Assembly (NCBI RefSeq): GCF_001426645.1
Contig: NZ_LMEX01000003.1
Location: forward strand, 97,449-161,448
Source: Rhodanobacter sp. Root480
GTDB taxonomy: Bacteria > Pseudomonadota > Gammaproteobacteria > Xanthomonadales > Rhodanobacteraceae
Length of the DNA: 64,000 nucleotides
Reading direction: 5' to 3'
The notes beneath the pieces are model-generated. The model had not been told where the DNA came from. It saw only the letters and a list, made by a program, of their open reading frames with translations, and searched no databases. This document shows positions 46,452-53,885 of this stretch, in pieces; within the stretch, counting starts at the first letter, position 1; each line of letters begins with the position of its first letter. The position numbers and the translations under genes are program-made.

Positions 46452-47861
46452 ATGGAGCACGACCGGATGGACCCCGATGGCATCCTCGGTGATGGAGTAC
46501 GCGCCGATCCTGCTGCGCCGCGCTTGCCGATTTACACCGAGGGCCGGGCGCAACTGGCCGCGTTCGAGGAGCCGATCCTCATCCATGCGGACCATCCGCA
46601 TGAGCGTCTCTTCATTGCTGCGCTGGATGGCACCGGCAATGACGCCATCCACGATCCCGAGCATGCGACCAACGTTGGGCTTATCGCTCGACAGGTGGAA
46701 CAAGCCGGCAATGCGAGGATTGGTTTCGGCTATGTTCCCGGGCCGGGTACTCAGCAACATGGATTCTTCTCACCTGTGCTGGACAACATGCGCGGCAACA
46801 CCGTGGATGAGCGGGCCGAGGAGATGTACAAGCAATTCATTGAGCGCGCGAAGCAATGGCGGCGCGAAGATCCGGACGTACATATCCGCGTAGCCAGTGT
46901 CAGCTTCAGCCGAGGTAGCGAAGAGGCAGCACTGTTTGCGCGATTGGTCGAGGAGCGCGGCATTCAGGATCCCGCCGGCGCGCGTTACACCTACGATTCC
47001 CATCACCAGATCAAGCACGTCGAATACACCAAGCCACCATTGGTGCCACCACATCAGGTAGCGCAGGCGGTGGCCATGTTCGATCCGGTGGGCACCGGCA
47101 GTGCGATGACGATGGATCGGCGGCTGCCGCCGTCGGTGATATCCGGCATCCAGTTCATCGCAATGGACGAGCACCGCGGCCTGTTCAAGTCCGACCGCAT
47201 CATCGATCCGGGCATCTCGTCGGACGGGCGCTTTGCCGGGATCTACGTGCCCGGCGCGCATTCGGATGTCGGCGGCAGTTACCACCGAGACGGCTTGTCG
47301 ACTCGCACCGGCAACCTTGCGATCGATTACCTCAACGGCCTGAGCGACACGCCGTTTCTGGCCAAGTCTTCGGAGCCCGACGATCCGCGTCTGAACGTGG
47401 TCCACCATTCGCAGGAAGGCTTGCTGCTGTATCGCCTGTGGCCCAAGATCGACCGGCTCCAGCCGGACGGCTACAACGAGCGGGAGGTGTCCAGGCATGC
47501 GATGAAACGGGTGCCCGATGCGTACAACGCCGAGCCGCGCAATGAAACGTTGAACCGGCAATTCGAGCGGCAAGCCATGCCCGACGGCCCGGTGCCGGGC
47601 GCGCTGCAGGCGCCGCACGACACCACGCGCAGCGAACTCGACCAATGGATCGACCGCATGTATCTGGCGTCGCAGAACCCGGACAACACGGTGTGGGATC
47701 GGGCGCAGCACGAGGCGGCGCATGCCTATCTGCGCACGGCGGACGGCCAGCAATTCCAGCAGCAGGCCGACAGCCTGAACGCGACGTGGGACGTGTCATT
47801 GCTGGCGCAACAACAAGCCGCGCAGCAGATGTTGCCGCAGGCACAGGGATTCAGTCGTTAG
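46452..47861 (+). CDS. DUF2235 / Tle1-like alpha-beta hydrolase, putative antibacterial phospholipase effector
   Basis: A 469-residue protein with no signal peptide. DUF2235 features are FIAALDGTGND (Asp59), the nucleophile Ser153 in SFSRGS (Ser replaces the first Gly of the usual GFSRG), Asp211 in AMFDPVG and His270 in PGAHSDVGGSY, giving a plausible Ser-Asp-His triad. The C-terminal 80 residues are Gln-rich (QQAAQQMLPQAQGF). In other bacteria this family includes type VI-secreted phospholipases. No VgrG, PAAR or secretion apparatus is present here. It is flanked by a lipoprotein and a membrane coiled-coil protein. Confidence 0.8.
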   Translation: MEHDRMDPDGILGDGVRADPAAPRLPIYTEGRAQLAAFEEPILIHADHPHERLFIAALDGTGNDAIHDPEHATNVGLIARQVEQAGNARIGFGYVPGPGTQQHGFFSPVLDNMRGNTVDERAEEMYKQFIERAKQWRREDPDVHIRVASVSFSRGSEEAALFARLVEERGIQDPAGARYTYDSHHQIKHVEYTKPPLVPPHQVAQAVAMFDPVGTGSAMTMDRRLPPSVISGIQFIAMDEHRGLFKSDRIIDPGISSDGRFAGIYVPGAHSDVGGSYHRDGLSTRTGNLAIDYLNGLSDTPFLAKSSEPDDPRLNVVHHSQEGLLLYRLWPKIDRLQPDGYNEREVSRHAMKRVPDAYNAEPRNETLNRQFERQAMPDGPVPGALQAPHDTTRSELDQWIDRMYLASQNPDNTVWDRAQHEAAHAYLRTADGQQFQQQADSLNATWDVSLLAQQQAAQQMLPQAQGFSR

Positions 47862-47880
47862 ACCAGCCAAGGACGTGGCC

Positions 47881-48462
47881 ATGGATAGTTCCGCTGATGA
47901 TGTCGAGACGGTGCGGCAGGCATTGATCCGGTTGATGGCGATTGCCGATCGTCTGGAGTCACGCAACGCGCACACCGTGCAGCGGATCGAAGCGGCAACC
48001 GCTGCGCTCGAGCAAGGTGTGAGCCGCTTGGATGCGGGTGGCGAGCGGTTCGCGGAGCGCGCACTGCAGGTGATCGGAAACAACGCACAGCAAGCGGTAG
48101 CCCAAGGCACCGGACAGGCCGTGGACGAGCTGCGGCAGCGGTTGCAGCAAAGTGCCAACAGCGCCCAGGCGGCTGTCCGGGCGATGGATGAACAGCGCAG
48201 GGGATTGACCAGCGCGCGGCGCAGCCTGGTCTGGAACGCGGCAGTCGCCTTGCTGCTCGGCTCCCTGCTGGCCATGGGCTCGGCGGCGTGGACCATCCAC
48301 CGCAGCGCGCAGCAACTGGCGCAACTGCATTTCGGTCAGGACATCCTGCGGGCGACGCAGCGTGGCGCAATCAACCGTTGCGGCGATTCGCTGTGCGCAC
48401 GAGTCGGCAGGAAACCGGCACGCTTCGGCAAGGACGGCCAGTATGTGTTGCTGGACGACTGA
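47881..48462 (+). CDS. Coiled-coil single-span membrane protein downstream of the lipase
   Basis: A 193-residue protein. Residues 1-115 are predicted helical coiled coil (LIRLMAIADRLESRNAHTVQ and VDELRQRLQQSANSAQAA). One membrane span lies at about 118-140 (AAVALLLGSLLAMGSAAW). The C-terminal tail contains a Cys pair in INRCGDSLCARVG and ends GKDGQYVLLDD. The pattern recalls proteins annotated as relaxation/MobB-like, but no relaxase is present. It follows the lipase gene by 19 bases, so it is probably the third gene of that module, possibly an adaptor or second immunity factor. Confidence 0.65.
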   Translation: MDSSADDVETVRQALIRLMAIADRLESRNAHTVQRIEAATAALEQGVSRLDAGGERFAERALQVIGNNAQQAVAQGTGQAVDELRQRLQQSANSAQAAVRAMDEQRRGLTSARRSLVWNAAVALLLGSLLAMGSAAWTIHRSAQQLAQLHFGQDILRATQRGAINRCGDSLCARVGRKPARFGKDGQYVLLDD

Positions 48463-48468
48463 GCCCGC

Positions 48469-49062
48469 TCACTCCGTATTGCGGTGCTTGCCCCGGTATG
48501 GCTTGAACAACGCGCGGATCGCGGGCATGTCCACGTCCACGTCGCCGCTGGCGTGCACCAGTGGGCCCAGCGTGAAGGTTTTCGTGGGGTAGTCCAGGAA
48601 CAGGGTCTGGATCGGCACGTTGGCGCCGTGGGCGATGCGCAGGAAGCCCTGCTTCCAGCGCCGCACCGGCTTGCGCGTGCCCTCGGGCGTGATGCCCAGC
48701 CACATCCGTTCGCGTTCGGCGAAACGCTGCACCATCTGCGCGGGCACGTTGGCGGCGGCGCGGCGGTCGATGCCGATCATGCCCAGCGGTCGCAGGATGA
48801 TGCCGAAGGGGCCGTTCAGCACTTCGCGCTTGATCATGATGCTGATGTCCACGCCCAGCGCCACCTTCATCACCAGCCCCCACACGCCATCCCAGTACGA
48901 CGAATGCGGCGCACCGATGATGATCAGCCTGGGCAGGTTCGGCAGTTCGCCCAGCAACCGCCAGCCGCTGAGGCGCAGGATGACGCGCGCCAGCCATGGC
49001 CAGAACCGGCTGTTGAGGCGTGGCGCCAGCGGCGGGGTGGGTGGCAACATCGGTGCGTTCAT
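48469..49062 (-). CDS. PlsC-like 1-acyl-glycerol-3-phosphate acyltransferase family protein
   Basis: A 197-residue acyltransferase. The catalytic HX4D motif is HSSYWD in APHSSYWDG, and the second motif is PEGTRKP. The family acylates lysophosphatidate or related acceptors at the inner membrane; this short version resembles the glycerol acyltransferase group, and its acceptor is unknown. The ATG at 49062 overlaps the arfB stop as ATGA and has GGAGC upstream, which favours it over the start four codons earlier. Confidence 0.86.
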   Translation of the reverse strand: MNAPMLPPTPPLAPRLNSRFWPWLARVILRLSGWRLLGELPNLPRLIIIGAPHSSYWDGVWGLVMKVALGVDISIMIKREVLNGPFGIILRPLGMIGIDRRAAANVPAQMVQRFAERERMWLGITPEGTRKPVRRWKQGFLRIAHGANVPIQTLFLDYPTKTFTLGPLVHASGDVDVDMPAIRALFKPYRGKHRNTE

Positions 49063-49481
49063 TCGGAGCTCCATTCGCGCGAACGCGTCTGCTTGATCTT
49101 GCCGCGCTGCTGTTTGCCAGCCAGACGGCGTTCTTTGGAGGCGCGTGTGGGGCGGGTGGCCACGCGTTTCTTGGGTGGCCGCAACACGCTGCGGATCAGC
49201 TCGGCCAGCCGTTCACGCACGTCGTCGCGGTTGCGCGCCTGGTCGCGAAAACGCCGACCCTGGATTACCAGTACGCCCTCGGCGGTGAGCCGGCGGTCGC
49301 GCCGCACCAACAGCCGTTCGCGCACGTCGTCCGGCAGCGAGGGCGAGTTGATGACGTCGAACCGCAACTCCACCGCGCTCTCGGTGCGATTCACATGCTG
49401 CCCGCCGGGACCATCGGCACGCAGGAAACGTTCGACGAGTTCGGATTCGGGTAGCGAGAGGGTGGGGCTGACAGTCAGCAT
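49059..49481 (-). CDS. arfB: Alternative ribosome-rescue factor / peptidyl-tRNA hydrolase ArfB
   Basis: A 140-residue release-factor-like protein. The catalytic GGQ is in RADGPGGQHVNRTESAVELR, followed by a basic, disordered C-terminal tail rich in Lys and Arg (RASKERRLAGKQQRGKIKQ) that enters the empty mRNA channel of stalled ribosomes. Length matches YaeJ/ArfB. It overlaps the acyltransferase gene by ATGA. It frees stalled ribosomes without mRNA stop codons, as a backup to tmRNA. Confidence 0.94.
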   Translation of the reverse strand: MLTVSPTLSLPESELVERFLRADGPGGQHVNRTESAVELRFDVINSPSLPDDVRERLLVRRDRRLTAEGVLVIQGRRFRDQARNRDDVRERLAELIRSVLRPPKKRVATRPTRASKERRLAGKQQRGKIKQTRSREWSSE

Positions 49482-49580
49482 GCGGCAAGTTTAGGGGGAA
49501 GCGTTGCGCGGAGCGAGGCGCGCTCGATCCGGTCGCCGCCGCCGCGCGGCTACGCTCGGGATGAGCGGCGCGGGAATGTT

Positions 49581-50300
49581 CTAGTGGCCGGAGACGCGGG
49601 CATTCTGTGGCAACGCCCATTCGAACCGTGCCAGCAACGATGCAAACGCATCGTCCAGCGGCGCTTCCAGCGTCATCGGCGCGCCGCTCAGCGGGTGATG
49701 GAAGTCGAGCCGCCACGCATGCAGCAGCATTCGATGGCAGCCGAAATACTGCTTGTACAGGCGATTGTGATCGCCGCGTCCGTGCTGGCAGTCGCCGATG
49801 ACCGGGTGATGGATATGCGCCAGGTGTTTGCGGATCTGGCGGAAGCGGCCGCTTTCCGGTTCGGCCAACAAGAAGGCGTAGCGTTGCTGCGGATAGCGAC
49901 CCAGTGCGATCGGTACCTCGATCGTGGCCAGTTGGCGGTAGCGCGTGCGTGCCTCGCGTCGCGGGCCGGTTTCGCGTGAACCGGGCAGCGGGTAATCGAT
50001 CACGCCTTCGGCTGGTTCCGGCCAGCCGCGCACTACAACCAGGTATTGCTTGTGCACCGTGCGGCCCATGAACTGCTCGCCCAGCGCAGCCGCGATCTCC
50101 TTGTTGCGCGCCACCAGCAGCACGCCGCTGGTGGCGCGGTCGAGCCGGTGCGCCAGGTACACGCTGTCGCCGATCTGCTCGCGCAATTCATCGATGAGAA
50201 ACGTGTCGGCATTGCCGACCATCTTCGAACGGTGCACGGCCAGGTTCGCGGGCTTGTTCACCGCGATCAGCGCGTCGTCCTGATGGAGAATTTCAAGCAT
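49581..50300 (-). CDS. truC: RluA-family tRNA pseudouridine synthase (TruC-like)
   Basis: A 239-residue pseudouridine synthase. The catalytic Asp is in AHRLDRATSGVLL. The conserved RFRQIRKHLAHIHHPVIGD motif and HRMLLHAWRL at the C-terminal half match the TruC branch, which modifies U65 of certain tRNAs. There is no N-terminal S4 domain, in agreement with TruC. A palindromic repeat lies just upstream of the start. It stands apart from its neighbours. Confidence 0.88.
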   Translation of the reverse strand: MLEILHQDDALIAVNKPANLAVHRSKMVGNADTFLIDELREQIGDSVYLAHRLDRATSGVLLVARNKEIAAALGEQFMGRTVHKQYLVVVRGWPEPAEGVIDYPLPGSRETGPRREARTRYRQLATIEVPIALGRYPQQRYAFLLAEPESGRFRQIRKHLAHIHHPVIGDCQHGRGDHNRLYKQYFGCHRMLLHAWRLDFHHPLSGAPMTLEAPLDDAFASLLARFEWALPQNARVSGH

Positions 50301-50325
50301 GTCGATTCGTCAGGAAAATTGAAGA

Positions 50326-50418
50326 TGTGGGAGCGACTTCTGTGGGAGCGACTTCAGTCGCGATGCTCTTGCTTTGGGGCATCAGAGCAGAAGCATCGCG
50401 ACTGAAGTCGCTCCCACA
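50326..50418. repeat. REP-type inverted repeat (GTGGGAGCGACTTCAGTCGC family)
   Basis: Two perfect 27-base arms at 50341-50367 and 50392-50418 are inverted around a 24-base spacer. Each arm begins TGTGGGAG and contains the small palindrome GCGACTTCAGTCGC. A truncated direct copy of the first 15 bases precedes the left arm (50326-50340). A closely related element is at 61067-61140. Such elements with GTAG/GTGG heads are REP/BIME-like sequences thought to be spread by REP-associated tyrosine transposases. Confidence 0.88.
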
Positions 50419-50460
50419 ATCCCACCCCCACAACCCGCTCCCGCAGGCGGTGTTTAGCGC

Positions 50461-52110
50461 TCAGCGCGAGCGTGGCCAGCCCATCGCGAATGCCAACAGG
50501 CCGGCCACGCCGGCGCCCAGCGGCGGCCAGAGGCCGTGCTGTGGAGCCAGCGTCCACAACAACGCCGAGCCGATCAGCAAGGCGCCACCCAACAATCCGC
50601 AGACCAGCAGCTTGTGCTGGCGCCGGGCGTTGTCGCGCAACAGGGTGAGGGCCAATGGATCGCTCACCACCCGCTGTTCGCCGCTGCCTGCCTGGCGCAG
50701 GGCGTCGCGCACCAGTTCGGGAAACTGCGGTGCGTGGTGCAGCCATTCGGGCAGGCGCTTGCGCACGTCGCGCAGGGTGCGCAACGGGCTGTAGCGTTCG
50801 CGCAGGATGCGTTTCAGCACCGGATGCGCCACCGCCCAGATGTCGATCTCCGGATCGAGCATGCGGCCCACGCCTTCGATGTTGAGCAGGGTTTTTTGCA
50901 GCAGGATCAGTTGCGGCTGCAAGGTCAGCTCGAAGCGGCGCGCGGTCTGGAACAGTTTCACCACCAGTTCGGCCAGCGAAATCTGCGACAGCGGGCGGGT
51001 GAAATATGGCTCGCAGACGGTGCGCACCGCCGCCTCCAGTTCATCCAGCCGCAAGGTGGCGGGCATCCAGCCGGCGGCCACGTGCAGTTGCGCGATGCGG
51101 GCGTAGTCGCGTTCGAACAGGGCGATGAAATTCTGCGCCAGCCAGTATTGGTCGGCCTCGGGCAGCGAGCCCATGATGCCGAAATCCAGCGCGATGAAAC
51201 GCGGCTCGCCGGTGCGTGCGGTGTCCACCCAGATATTGCCGGGGTGCGCATCGGCATGGAAAAAGTTGTCGCGGAACACCTGCTCGTAGAACACCCGCAC
51301 GCCCTTGGCGGCCAGTGCCTTGCGGTCGATGCCGGCCGCATCGATGGCGGCGATGTCGTCGCTGCTGACGCCGCTCACCCGCTCCAGGGTCAGCACGCGT
51401 GCGGCGGTGAGTTCCCAGTGCACGCTCGGCACGTACAGGTCCACGCCGCTGGCGAAGTTGCGTTTCAGCAGGCTGGCGCTGGCGCCTTCGCGCTGCAGGT
51501 CCAGCTCGTTTTCCAGCATTTTCTCGACTTCGGCCACCACGTCCAGCGGCCGGATCTTGTCGGCGTTCGGATGCCAGCGTTGTGCCAGTTCGCCCAGCGA
51601 GCGCAGCAGTTTCACGTCGCGGGCGATCTGCGCGTCGATGCCGGGGCGCAGCACCTTCACCACCACCTCGCGGCCATCGCGCAAGGTAGCCGCGTGCACC
51701 TGGGCGATGGAGGCGGAGGCCAGCGGTGTTTCGTCGAAGTGCGCGTAGAGCTGGTCGGTCGATGCGTTCAATTGCTGCTCGACGATGGCGCGCGCCTCGG
51801 CGCCGGGGAACGGTGTCACCCGATCCTGCAGCAGCGACAGTTCGTCGGCGATATCGGCAGGGACGAGATCGCGGCGGGTGGACAGCACCTGACCGGCCTT
51901 CACGAAAATCGGGCCCAGCTCGGTCAGCGCCAGCCGCAACCGCTCGCCGCGCGACAGCTGCGCCACGTTGGCACGCGGTCGCGCCAGCAACGGGCGCAGC
52001 AGTTTCAGCGGACGGTACAGGTGAGTGGCGTCGACCAGCTCGTCCAGTCGATACGCCAGCAGCACCGAGGCCACCCGCAGCAGCCGCGGCACGACCTTGA
52101 GCGGCGTCAT
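50461..52110 (-). CDS. ubiB: UbiB-type atypical kinase/ATPase for ubiquinone biosynthesis
   Basis: A 549-residue ABC1/ADCK-family protein. The KxGQ motif lies in [20 protein letters not shown], the Ala-rich nucleotide loop is [15 protein letters not shown], the catalytic Lys is in VVVKVLRPG, and HADAHPGNI with ALDFGIMG gives the catalytic and metal-binding loops. Two hydrophobic spans at the C-terminus ([19 protein letters not shown] and [16 protein letters not shown]) anchor it in the membrane. Its ATG overlaps the ubiJ stop by ATGA. It is needed for aerobic coenzyme Q production, probably helping extract lipid intermediates. Confidence 0.95.
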   Translation of the reverse strand: MTPLKVVPRLLRVASVLLAYRLDELVDATHLYRPLKLLRPLLARPRANVAQLSRGERLRLALTELGPIFVKAGQVLSTRRDLVPADIADELSLLQDRVTPFPGAEARAIVEQQLNASTDQLYAHFDETPLASASIAQVHAATLRDGREVVVKVLRPGIDAQIARDVKLLRSLGELAQRWHPNADKIRPLDVVAEVEKMLENELDLQREGASASLLKRNFASGVDLYVPSVHWELTAARVLTLERVSGVSSDDIAAIDAAGIDRKALAAKGVRVFYEQVFRDNFFHADAHPGNIWVDTARTGEPRFIALDFGIMGSLPEADQYWLAQNFIALFERDYARIAQLHVAAGWMPATLRLDELEAAVRTVCEPYFTRPLSQISLAELVVKLFQTARRFELTLQPQLILLQKTLLNIEGVGRMLDPEIDIWAVAHPVLKRILRERYSPLRTLRDVRKRLPEWLHHAPQFPELVRDALRQAGSGEQRVVSDPLALTLLRDNARRQHKLLVCGLLGGALLIGSALLWTLAPQHGLWPPLGAGVAGLLAFAMGWPRSR

Positions 52111-52754
52111 GCGGCGCTGCCCTGCAGGCGCGCGATGAGCCGCTGCACGCGCGACTCCATCCGTTCGCTGCGCTCGCGGAGGTGATCCACGCCGTCGAGG
52201 AAATCCTCCACCTCGCCCGGCGCCAGCGCCACGCGCGCTTCGTCGCGCAGCCAGTCGGCGCCGTCCTCGGTGAAATGCGCGGCACTTTCGCGGGCGTGGC
52301 TCAGGCCGCGGCGGACGGCCTTGGCCAGCGGTACGCCGAGTACGTCGCCGAAGCTGCGCGCAAACGCCTCCTCGAAATCGGGCGCGAACTTGCTGGCCAG
52401 TTTCTCCAGTCGGCGCGCCAGCTCGGCATCACCGGCGATCTCCACCTTGCCCGGTGCGATGCCGTCGTCGTCGCGGCGAAACAGCATCGCCAGCAGGCTG
52501 CCCGGCGTGGCGGCGACGCGCAGCTGGCTGTCGTCTTGTGGCGGGCCCACCAGCAGTTTTCCGTCGTCGACGGTGATCGCCAGTGCCAGCTCCGGCCCAC
52601 GCAGATGCAGTTGCACGCGGCGTCCGTTCAACGCGGCCAGCTTCTGCTGCGTGTCCGGATCCAGCGACAACGTGTGGTTCAGCGAGGTTTGCAGCGCGCG
52701 GCCGGCCAGCTTGCGCAGCGGCTGCGGCATCCAGGTATTGGGCGTGGAGTTCAT
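52107..52754 (-). CDS. ubiJ: Ubiquinone biosynthesis accessory protein UbiJ (SCP2 domain)
   Basis: A 215-residue protein. The N-terminal SCP2-like lipid-binding domain includes [20 protein letters not shown] and [20 protein letters not shown]. The C-terminal part is a predicted coiled coil ([20 protein letters not shown]), which in E. coli contacts UbiK. It brings hydrophobic intermediates to the Ubi complex. It is placed directly before ubiB, with translational coupling. ubiE is not adjacent. Confidence 0.92.
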   Translation of the reverse strand: MNSTPNTWMPQPLRKLAGRALQTSLNHTLSLDPDTQQKLAALNGRRVQLHLRGPELALAITVDDGKLLVGPPQDDSQLRVAATPGSLLAMLFRRDDDGIAPGKVEIAGDAELARRLEKLASKFAPDFEEAFARSFGDVLGVPLAKAVRRGLSHARESAAHFTEDGADWLRDEARVALAPGEVEDFLDGVDHLRERSERMESRVQRLIARLQGSAA

Positions 52755-52771
52755 CCCGGCGATTGTAGCGG

Positions 52772-52908
52772 GGCGGCGCTTGCGCCGCCGGGAATGGGGA
52801 ATAGGGAACGGGGAGCCGGAAGAGCGGTATTTCGCCAGCGCGAAGGATGCGCGGATGCCGAGGCTTCTGCTTTTCCCATTCCCGATTCTCTATTCCCGAT
52901 TCCCCGCC
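52772..52908. repeat. Hairpin and 'gaatccc' inverted repeat between trmL and ubiJ
   Basis: GGCGGCGC-TT-GCGCCGCC forms a perfect 8-bp stem at 52772-52789. It is followed by GGAATGGGGAATAGGGAA near 52790-52807, and the complementary TCCCATTCCCGATTCTCTAT begins near 52874. The right arm reaches into the end of trmL and supplies its stop codon and last residues. It belongs to the same spacer-repeat theme as 36938-36965. Confidence 0.6.
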
Positions 52909-53363
52909 CCTACGAACCCAAGCTGCCGCCACGCCTCATACACCGCCACGGCCACCGAATTCGACAGGTTGAGGCTGCGGCTGTTCGGGCACATCGGCAG
53001 GCGCAGGCGCTGGTTGGCGGGGATGGTCTCGAACACGTCGGCAGGCAGGCCGGCGGTTTCGCAGCCGAACAGCAGTGCGTCGTCATCGGCGAAACGCGCG
53101 TCGACGTGTGCCACCTGGCCGCGGGTGGAGAATGCGAACACGCGTGGCGTGCCGATCGCGTCGAGGCAAGCGGCGAAGTCGTCGTGCACGGCCACGCTGG
53201 CGTACTCGTGGTAGTCCAGCCCGGCGCGACGCAGCCGCGCATCGTCGAGCTCAAAACCCAGCGGGCGGATCAGGTGCAGCGCGGCACCGGTATTCGCGCA
53301 CAGGCGAATCACGTTGCCGGTGTTCGGCGGGATCTCGGGGCGAAACAGAATGACATGGAGCAT
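52890..53363 (-). CDS. trmL: tRNA (cytidine/uridine-34-2'-O)-methyltransferase TrmL
   Basis: A 157-residue SPOUT-class methyltransferase that methylates the wobble ribose of certain leucine tRNAs using S-adenosylmethionine. Family motifs are [30 protein letters not shown] and the knot segment [29 protein letters not shown]. The final residues VGAGNRE, and the stop, come from an intergenic repeat and are not part of the normal family sequence. Expressed on the same strand as ubiJ-ubiB. Confidence 0.94.
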   Translation of the reverse strand: MLHVILFRPEIPPNTGNVIRLCANTGAALHLIRPLGFELDDARLRRAGLDYHEYASVAVHDDFAACLDAIGTPRVFAFSTRGQVAHVDARFADDDALLFGCETAGLPADVFETIPANQRLRLPMCPNSRSLNLSNSVAVAVYEAWRQLGFVGAGNRE

Positions 53364-53406
53364 TCGGCCATTATCGGCATTCGTCGCCCCCGCGTCTGCG
53401 TCGGCC

Positions 53407-53613
53407 TTACAACACCTGCGTCGATGGCGGGCAAAGCACGCCGTCGTGTGGCAACACGCAGCTGTCGGGCGCGTCCAGCAGCATCGTCGTGACCGAGGAA
53501 CCCGACGCCGGCTGCTCCACCGGCTGCGCGCGCAGCATCGCGCCCATCACCAGCACGCACAGCGCGAAGCAGGCCGCGAACAAGCTGTGCAACATCATCG
53601 TTTCGAATTTCAT
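53407..53613 (-). CDS. Small single-span membrane protein under a sigma-54 promoter (hypothetical)
   Basis: A 68-residue protein. One hydrophobic segment, [20 protein letters not shown], is followed by a short hydrophilic domain with two cysteines ([12 protein letters not shown]) that could form a disulphide in the periplasm. No family is recognised. AGGAAGAG precedes the ATG. A consensus sigma-54 promoter lies about 50 bases upstream with palindromic candidate activator sites beyond it, so expression probably depends on RpoN and an NtrC-type activator. Confidence 0.65.
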   Translation of the reverse strand: MKFETMMLHSLFAACFALCVLVMGAMLRAQPVEQPASGSSVTTMLLDAPDSCVLPHDGVLCPPSTQVL

Positions 53614-53661
53614 GATCGCTCTTCCTTTTCCGTGATTGAAAACCCCTGCATGGCCAGAAGA

Positions 53662-53676
53662 GCAATCGTCGTGCCA
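53662..53676 (-). promoter_or_regulatory. Sigma-54 (RpoN) promoter, TGGCACG-N4-TTGC
   Basis: On the minus strand TGGCACGACGATTGC matches the -24/-12 consensus TGGCACG-N4-TTGC exactly. The predicted transcription start is about 12 bases downstream, near 53650, giving a leader of some 37 bases with a good Shine-Dalgarno sequence before the 68-residue protein. Position and orientation fit that gene. Confidence 0.8.
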
Positions 53677-53741
53677 GCCTTTCTATCCATCGCAAGCTGA
53701 TGATTCTGCGGAATAAAGATACGATCTTGAAAATGCGTGTC

Positions 53742-53795
53742 ATGTCCGCGGACATCGTCCGAACGGGCGCGGACATCGCCGGACGACACTGTCCG
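53742..53795. promoter_or_regulatory. Palindrome cluster (TGTCCG/CGGACA), candidate enhancer sites
   Basis: A perfect palindrome ATGTCCGCGGACAT at 53742-53755 is followed by GTCCG-N8-CGGACA (53757-53775) and an everted CGGAC...TGTCCG (53780-53795). The cluster lies about 65-120 bases upstream of the sigma-54 promoter, the usual range for NtrC-type activator binding. It also lies about 90 bases before the divergent M16 peptidase gene, which could respond too. Confidence 0.6.
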
Positions 53796-53885
53796 CATGC
53801 CTTCACCCGACGTGCCTTGCGCCAGTTGCGCTGCGGCCGCCGTGCCGCCTAGGCTCAAGGGCCTCACCCACGCCAAGGAATTACC

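Noticed and set aside
47600-47861. Possible XVIPCD-type secretion domain at the C-terminus of the DUF2235 lipase
   Set aside because: The tail is Gln-rich as in some VirD4-recruited effectors, but the conserved core of that domain is not visible.
50326-50418. Possible CRISPR array or transposon end at the repeats
   Set aside because: There is one inverted pair plus a partial copy, with no regular spacers and no transposase, so it is a REP element.
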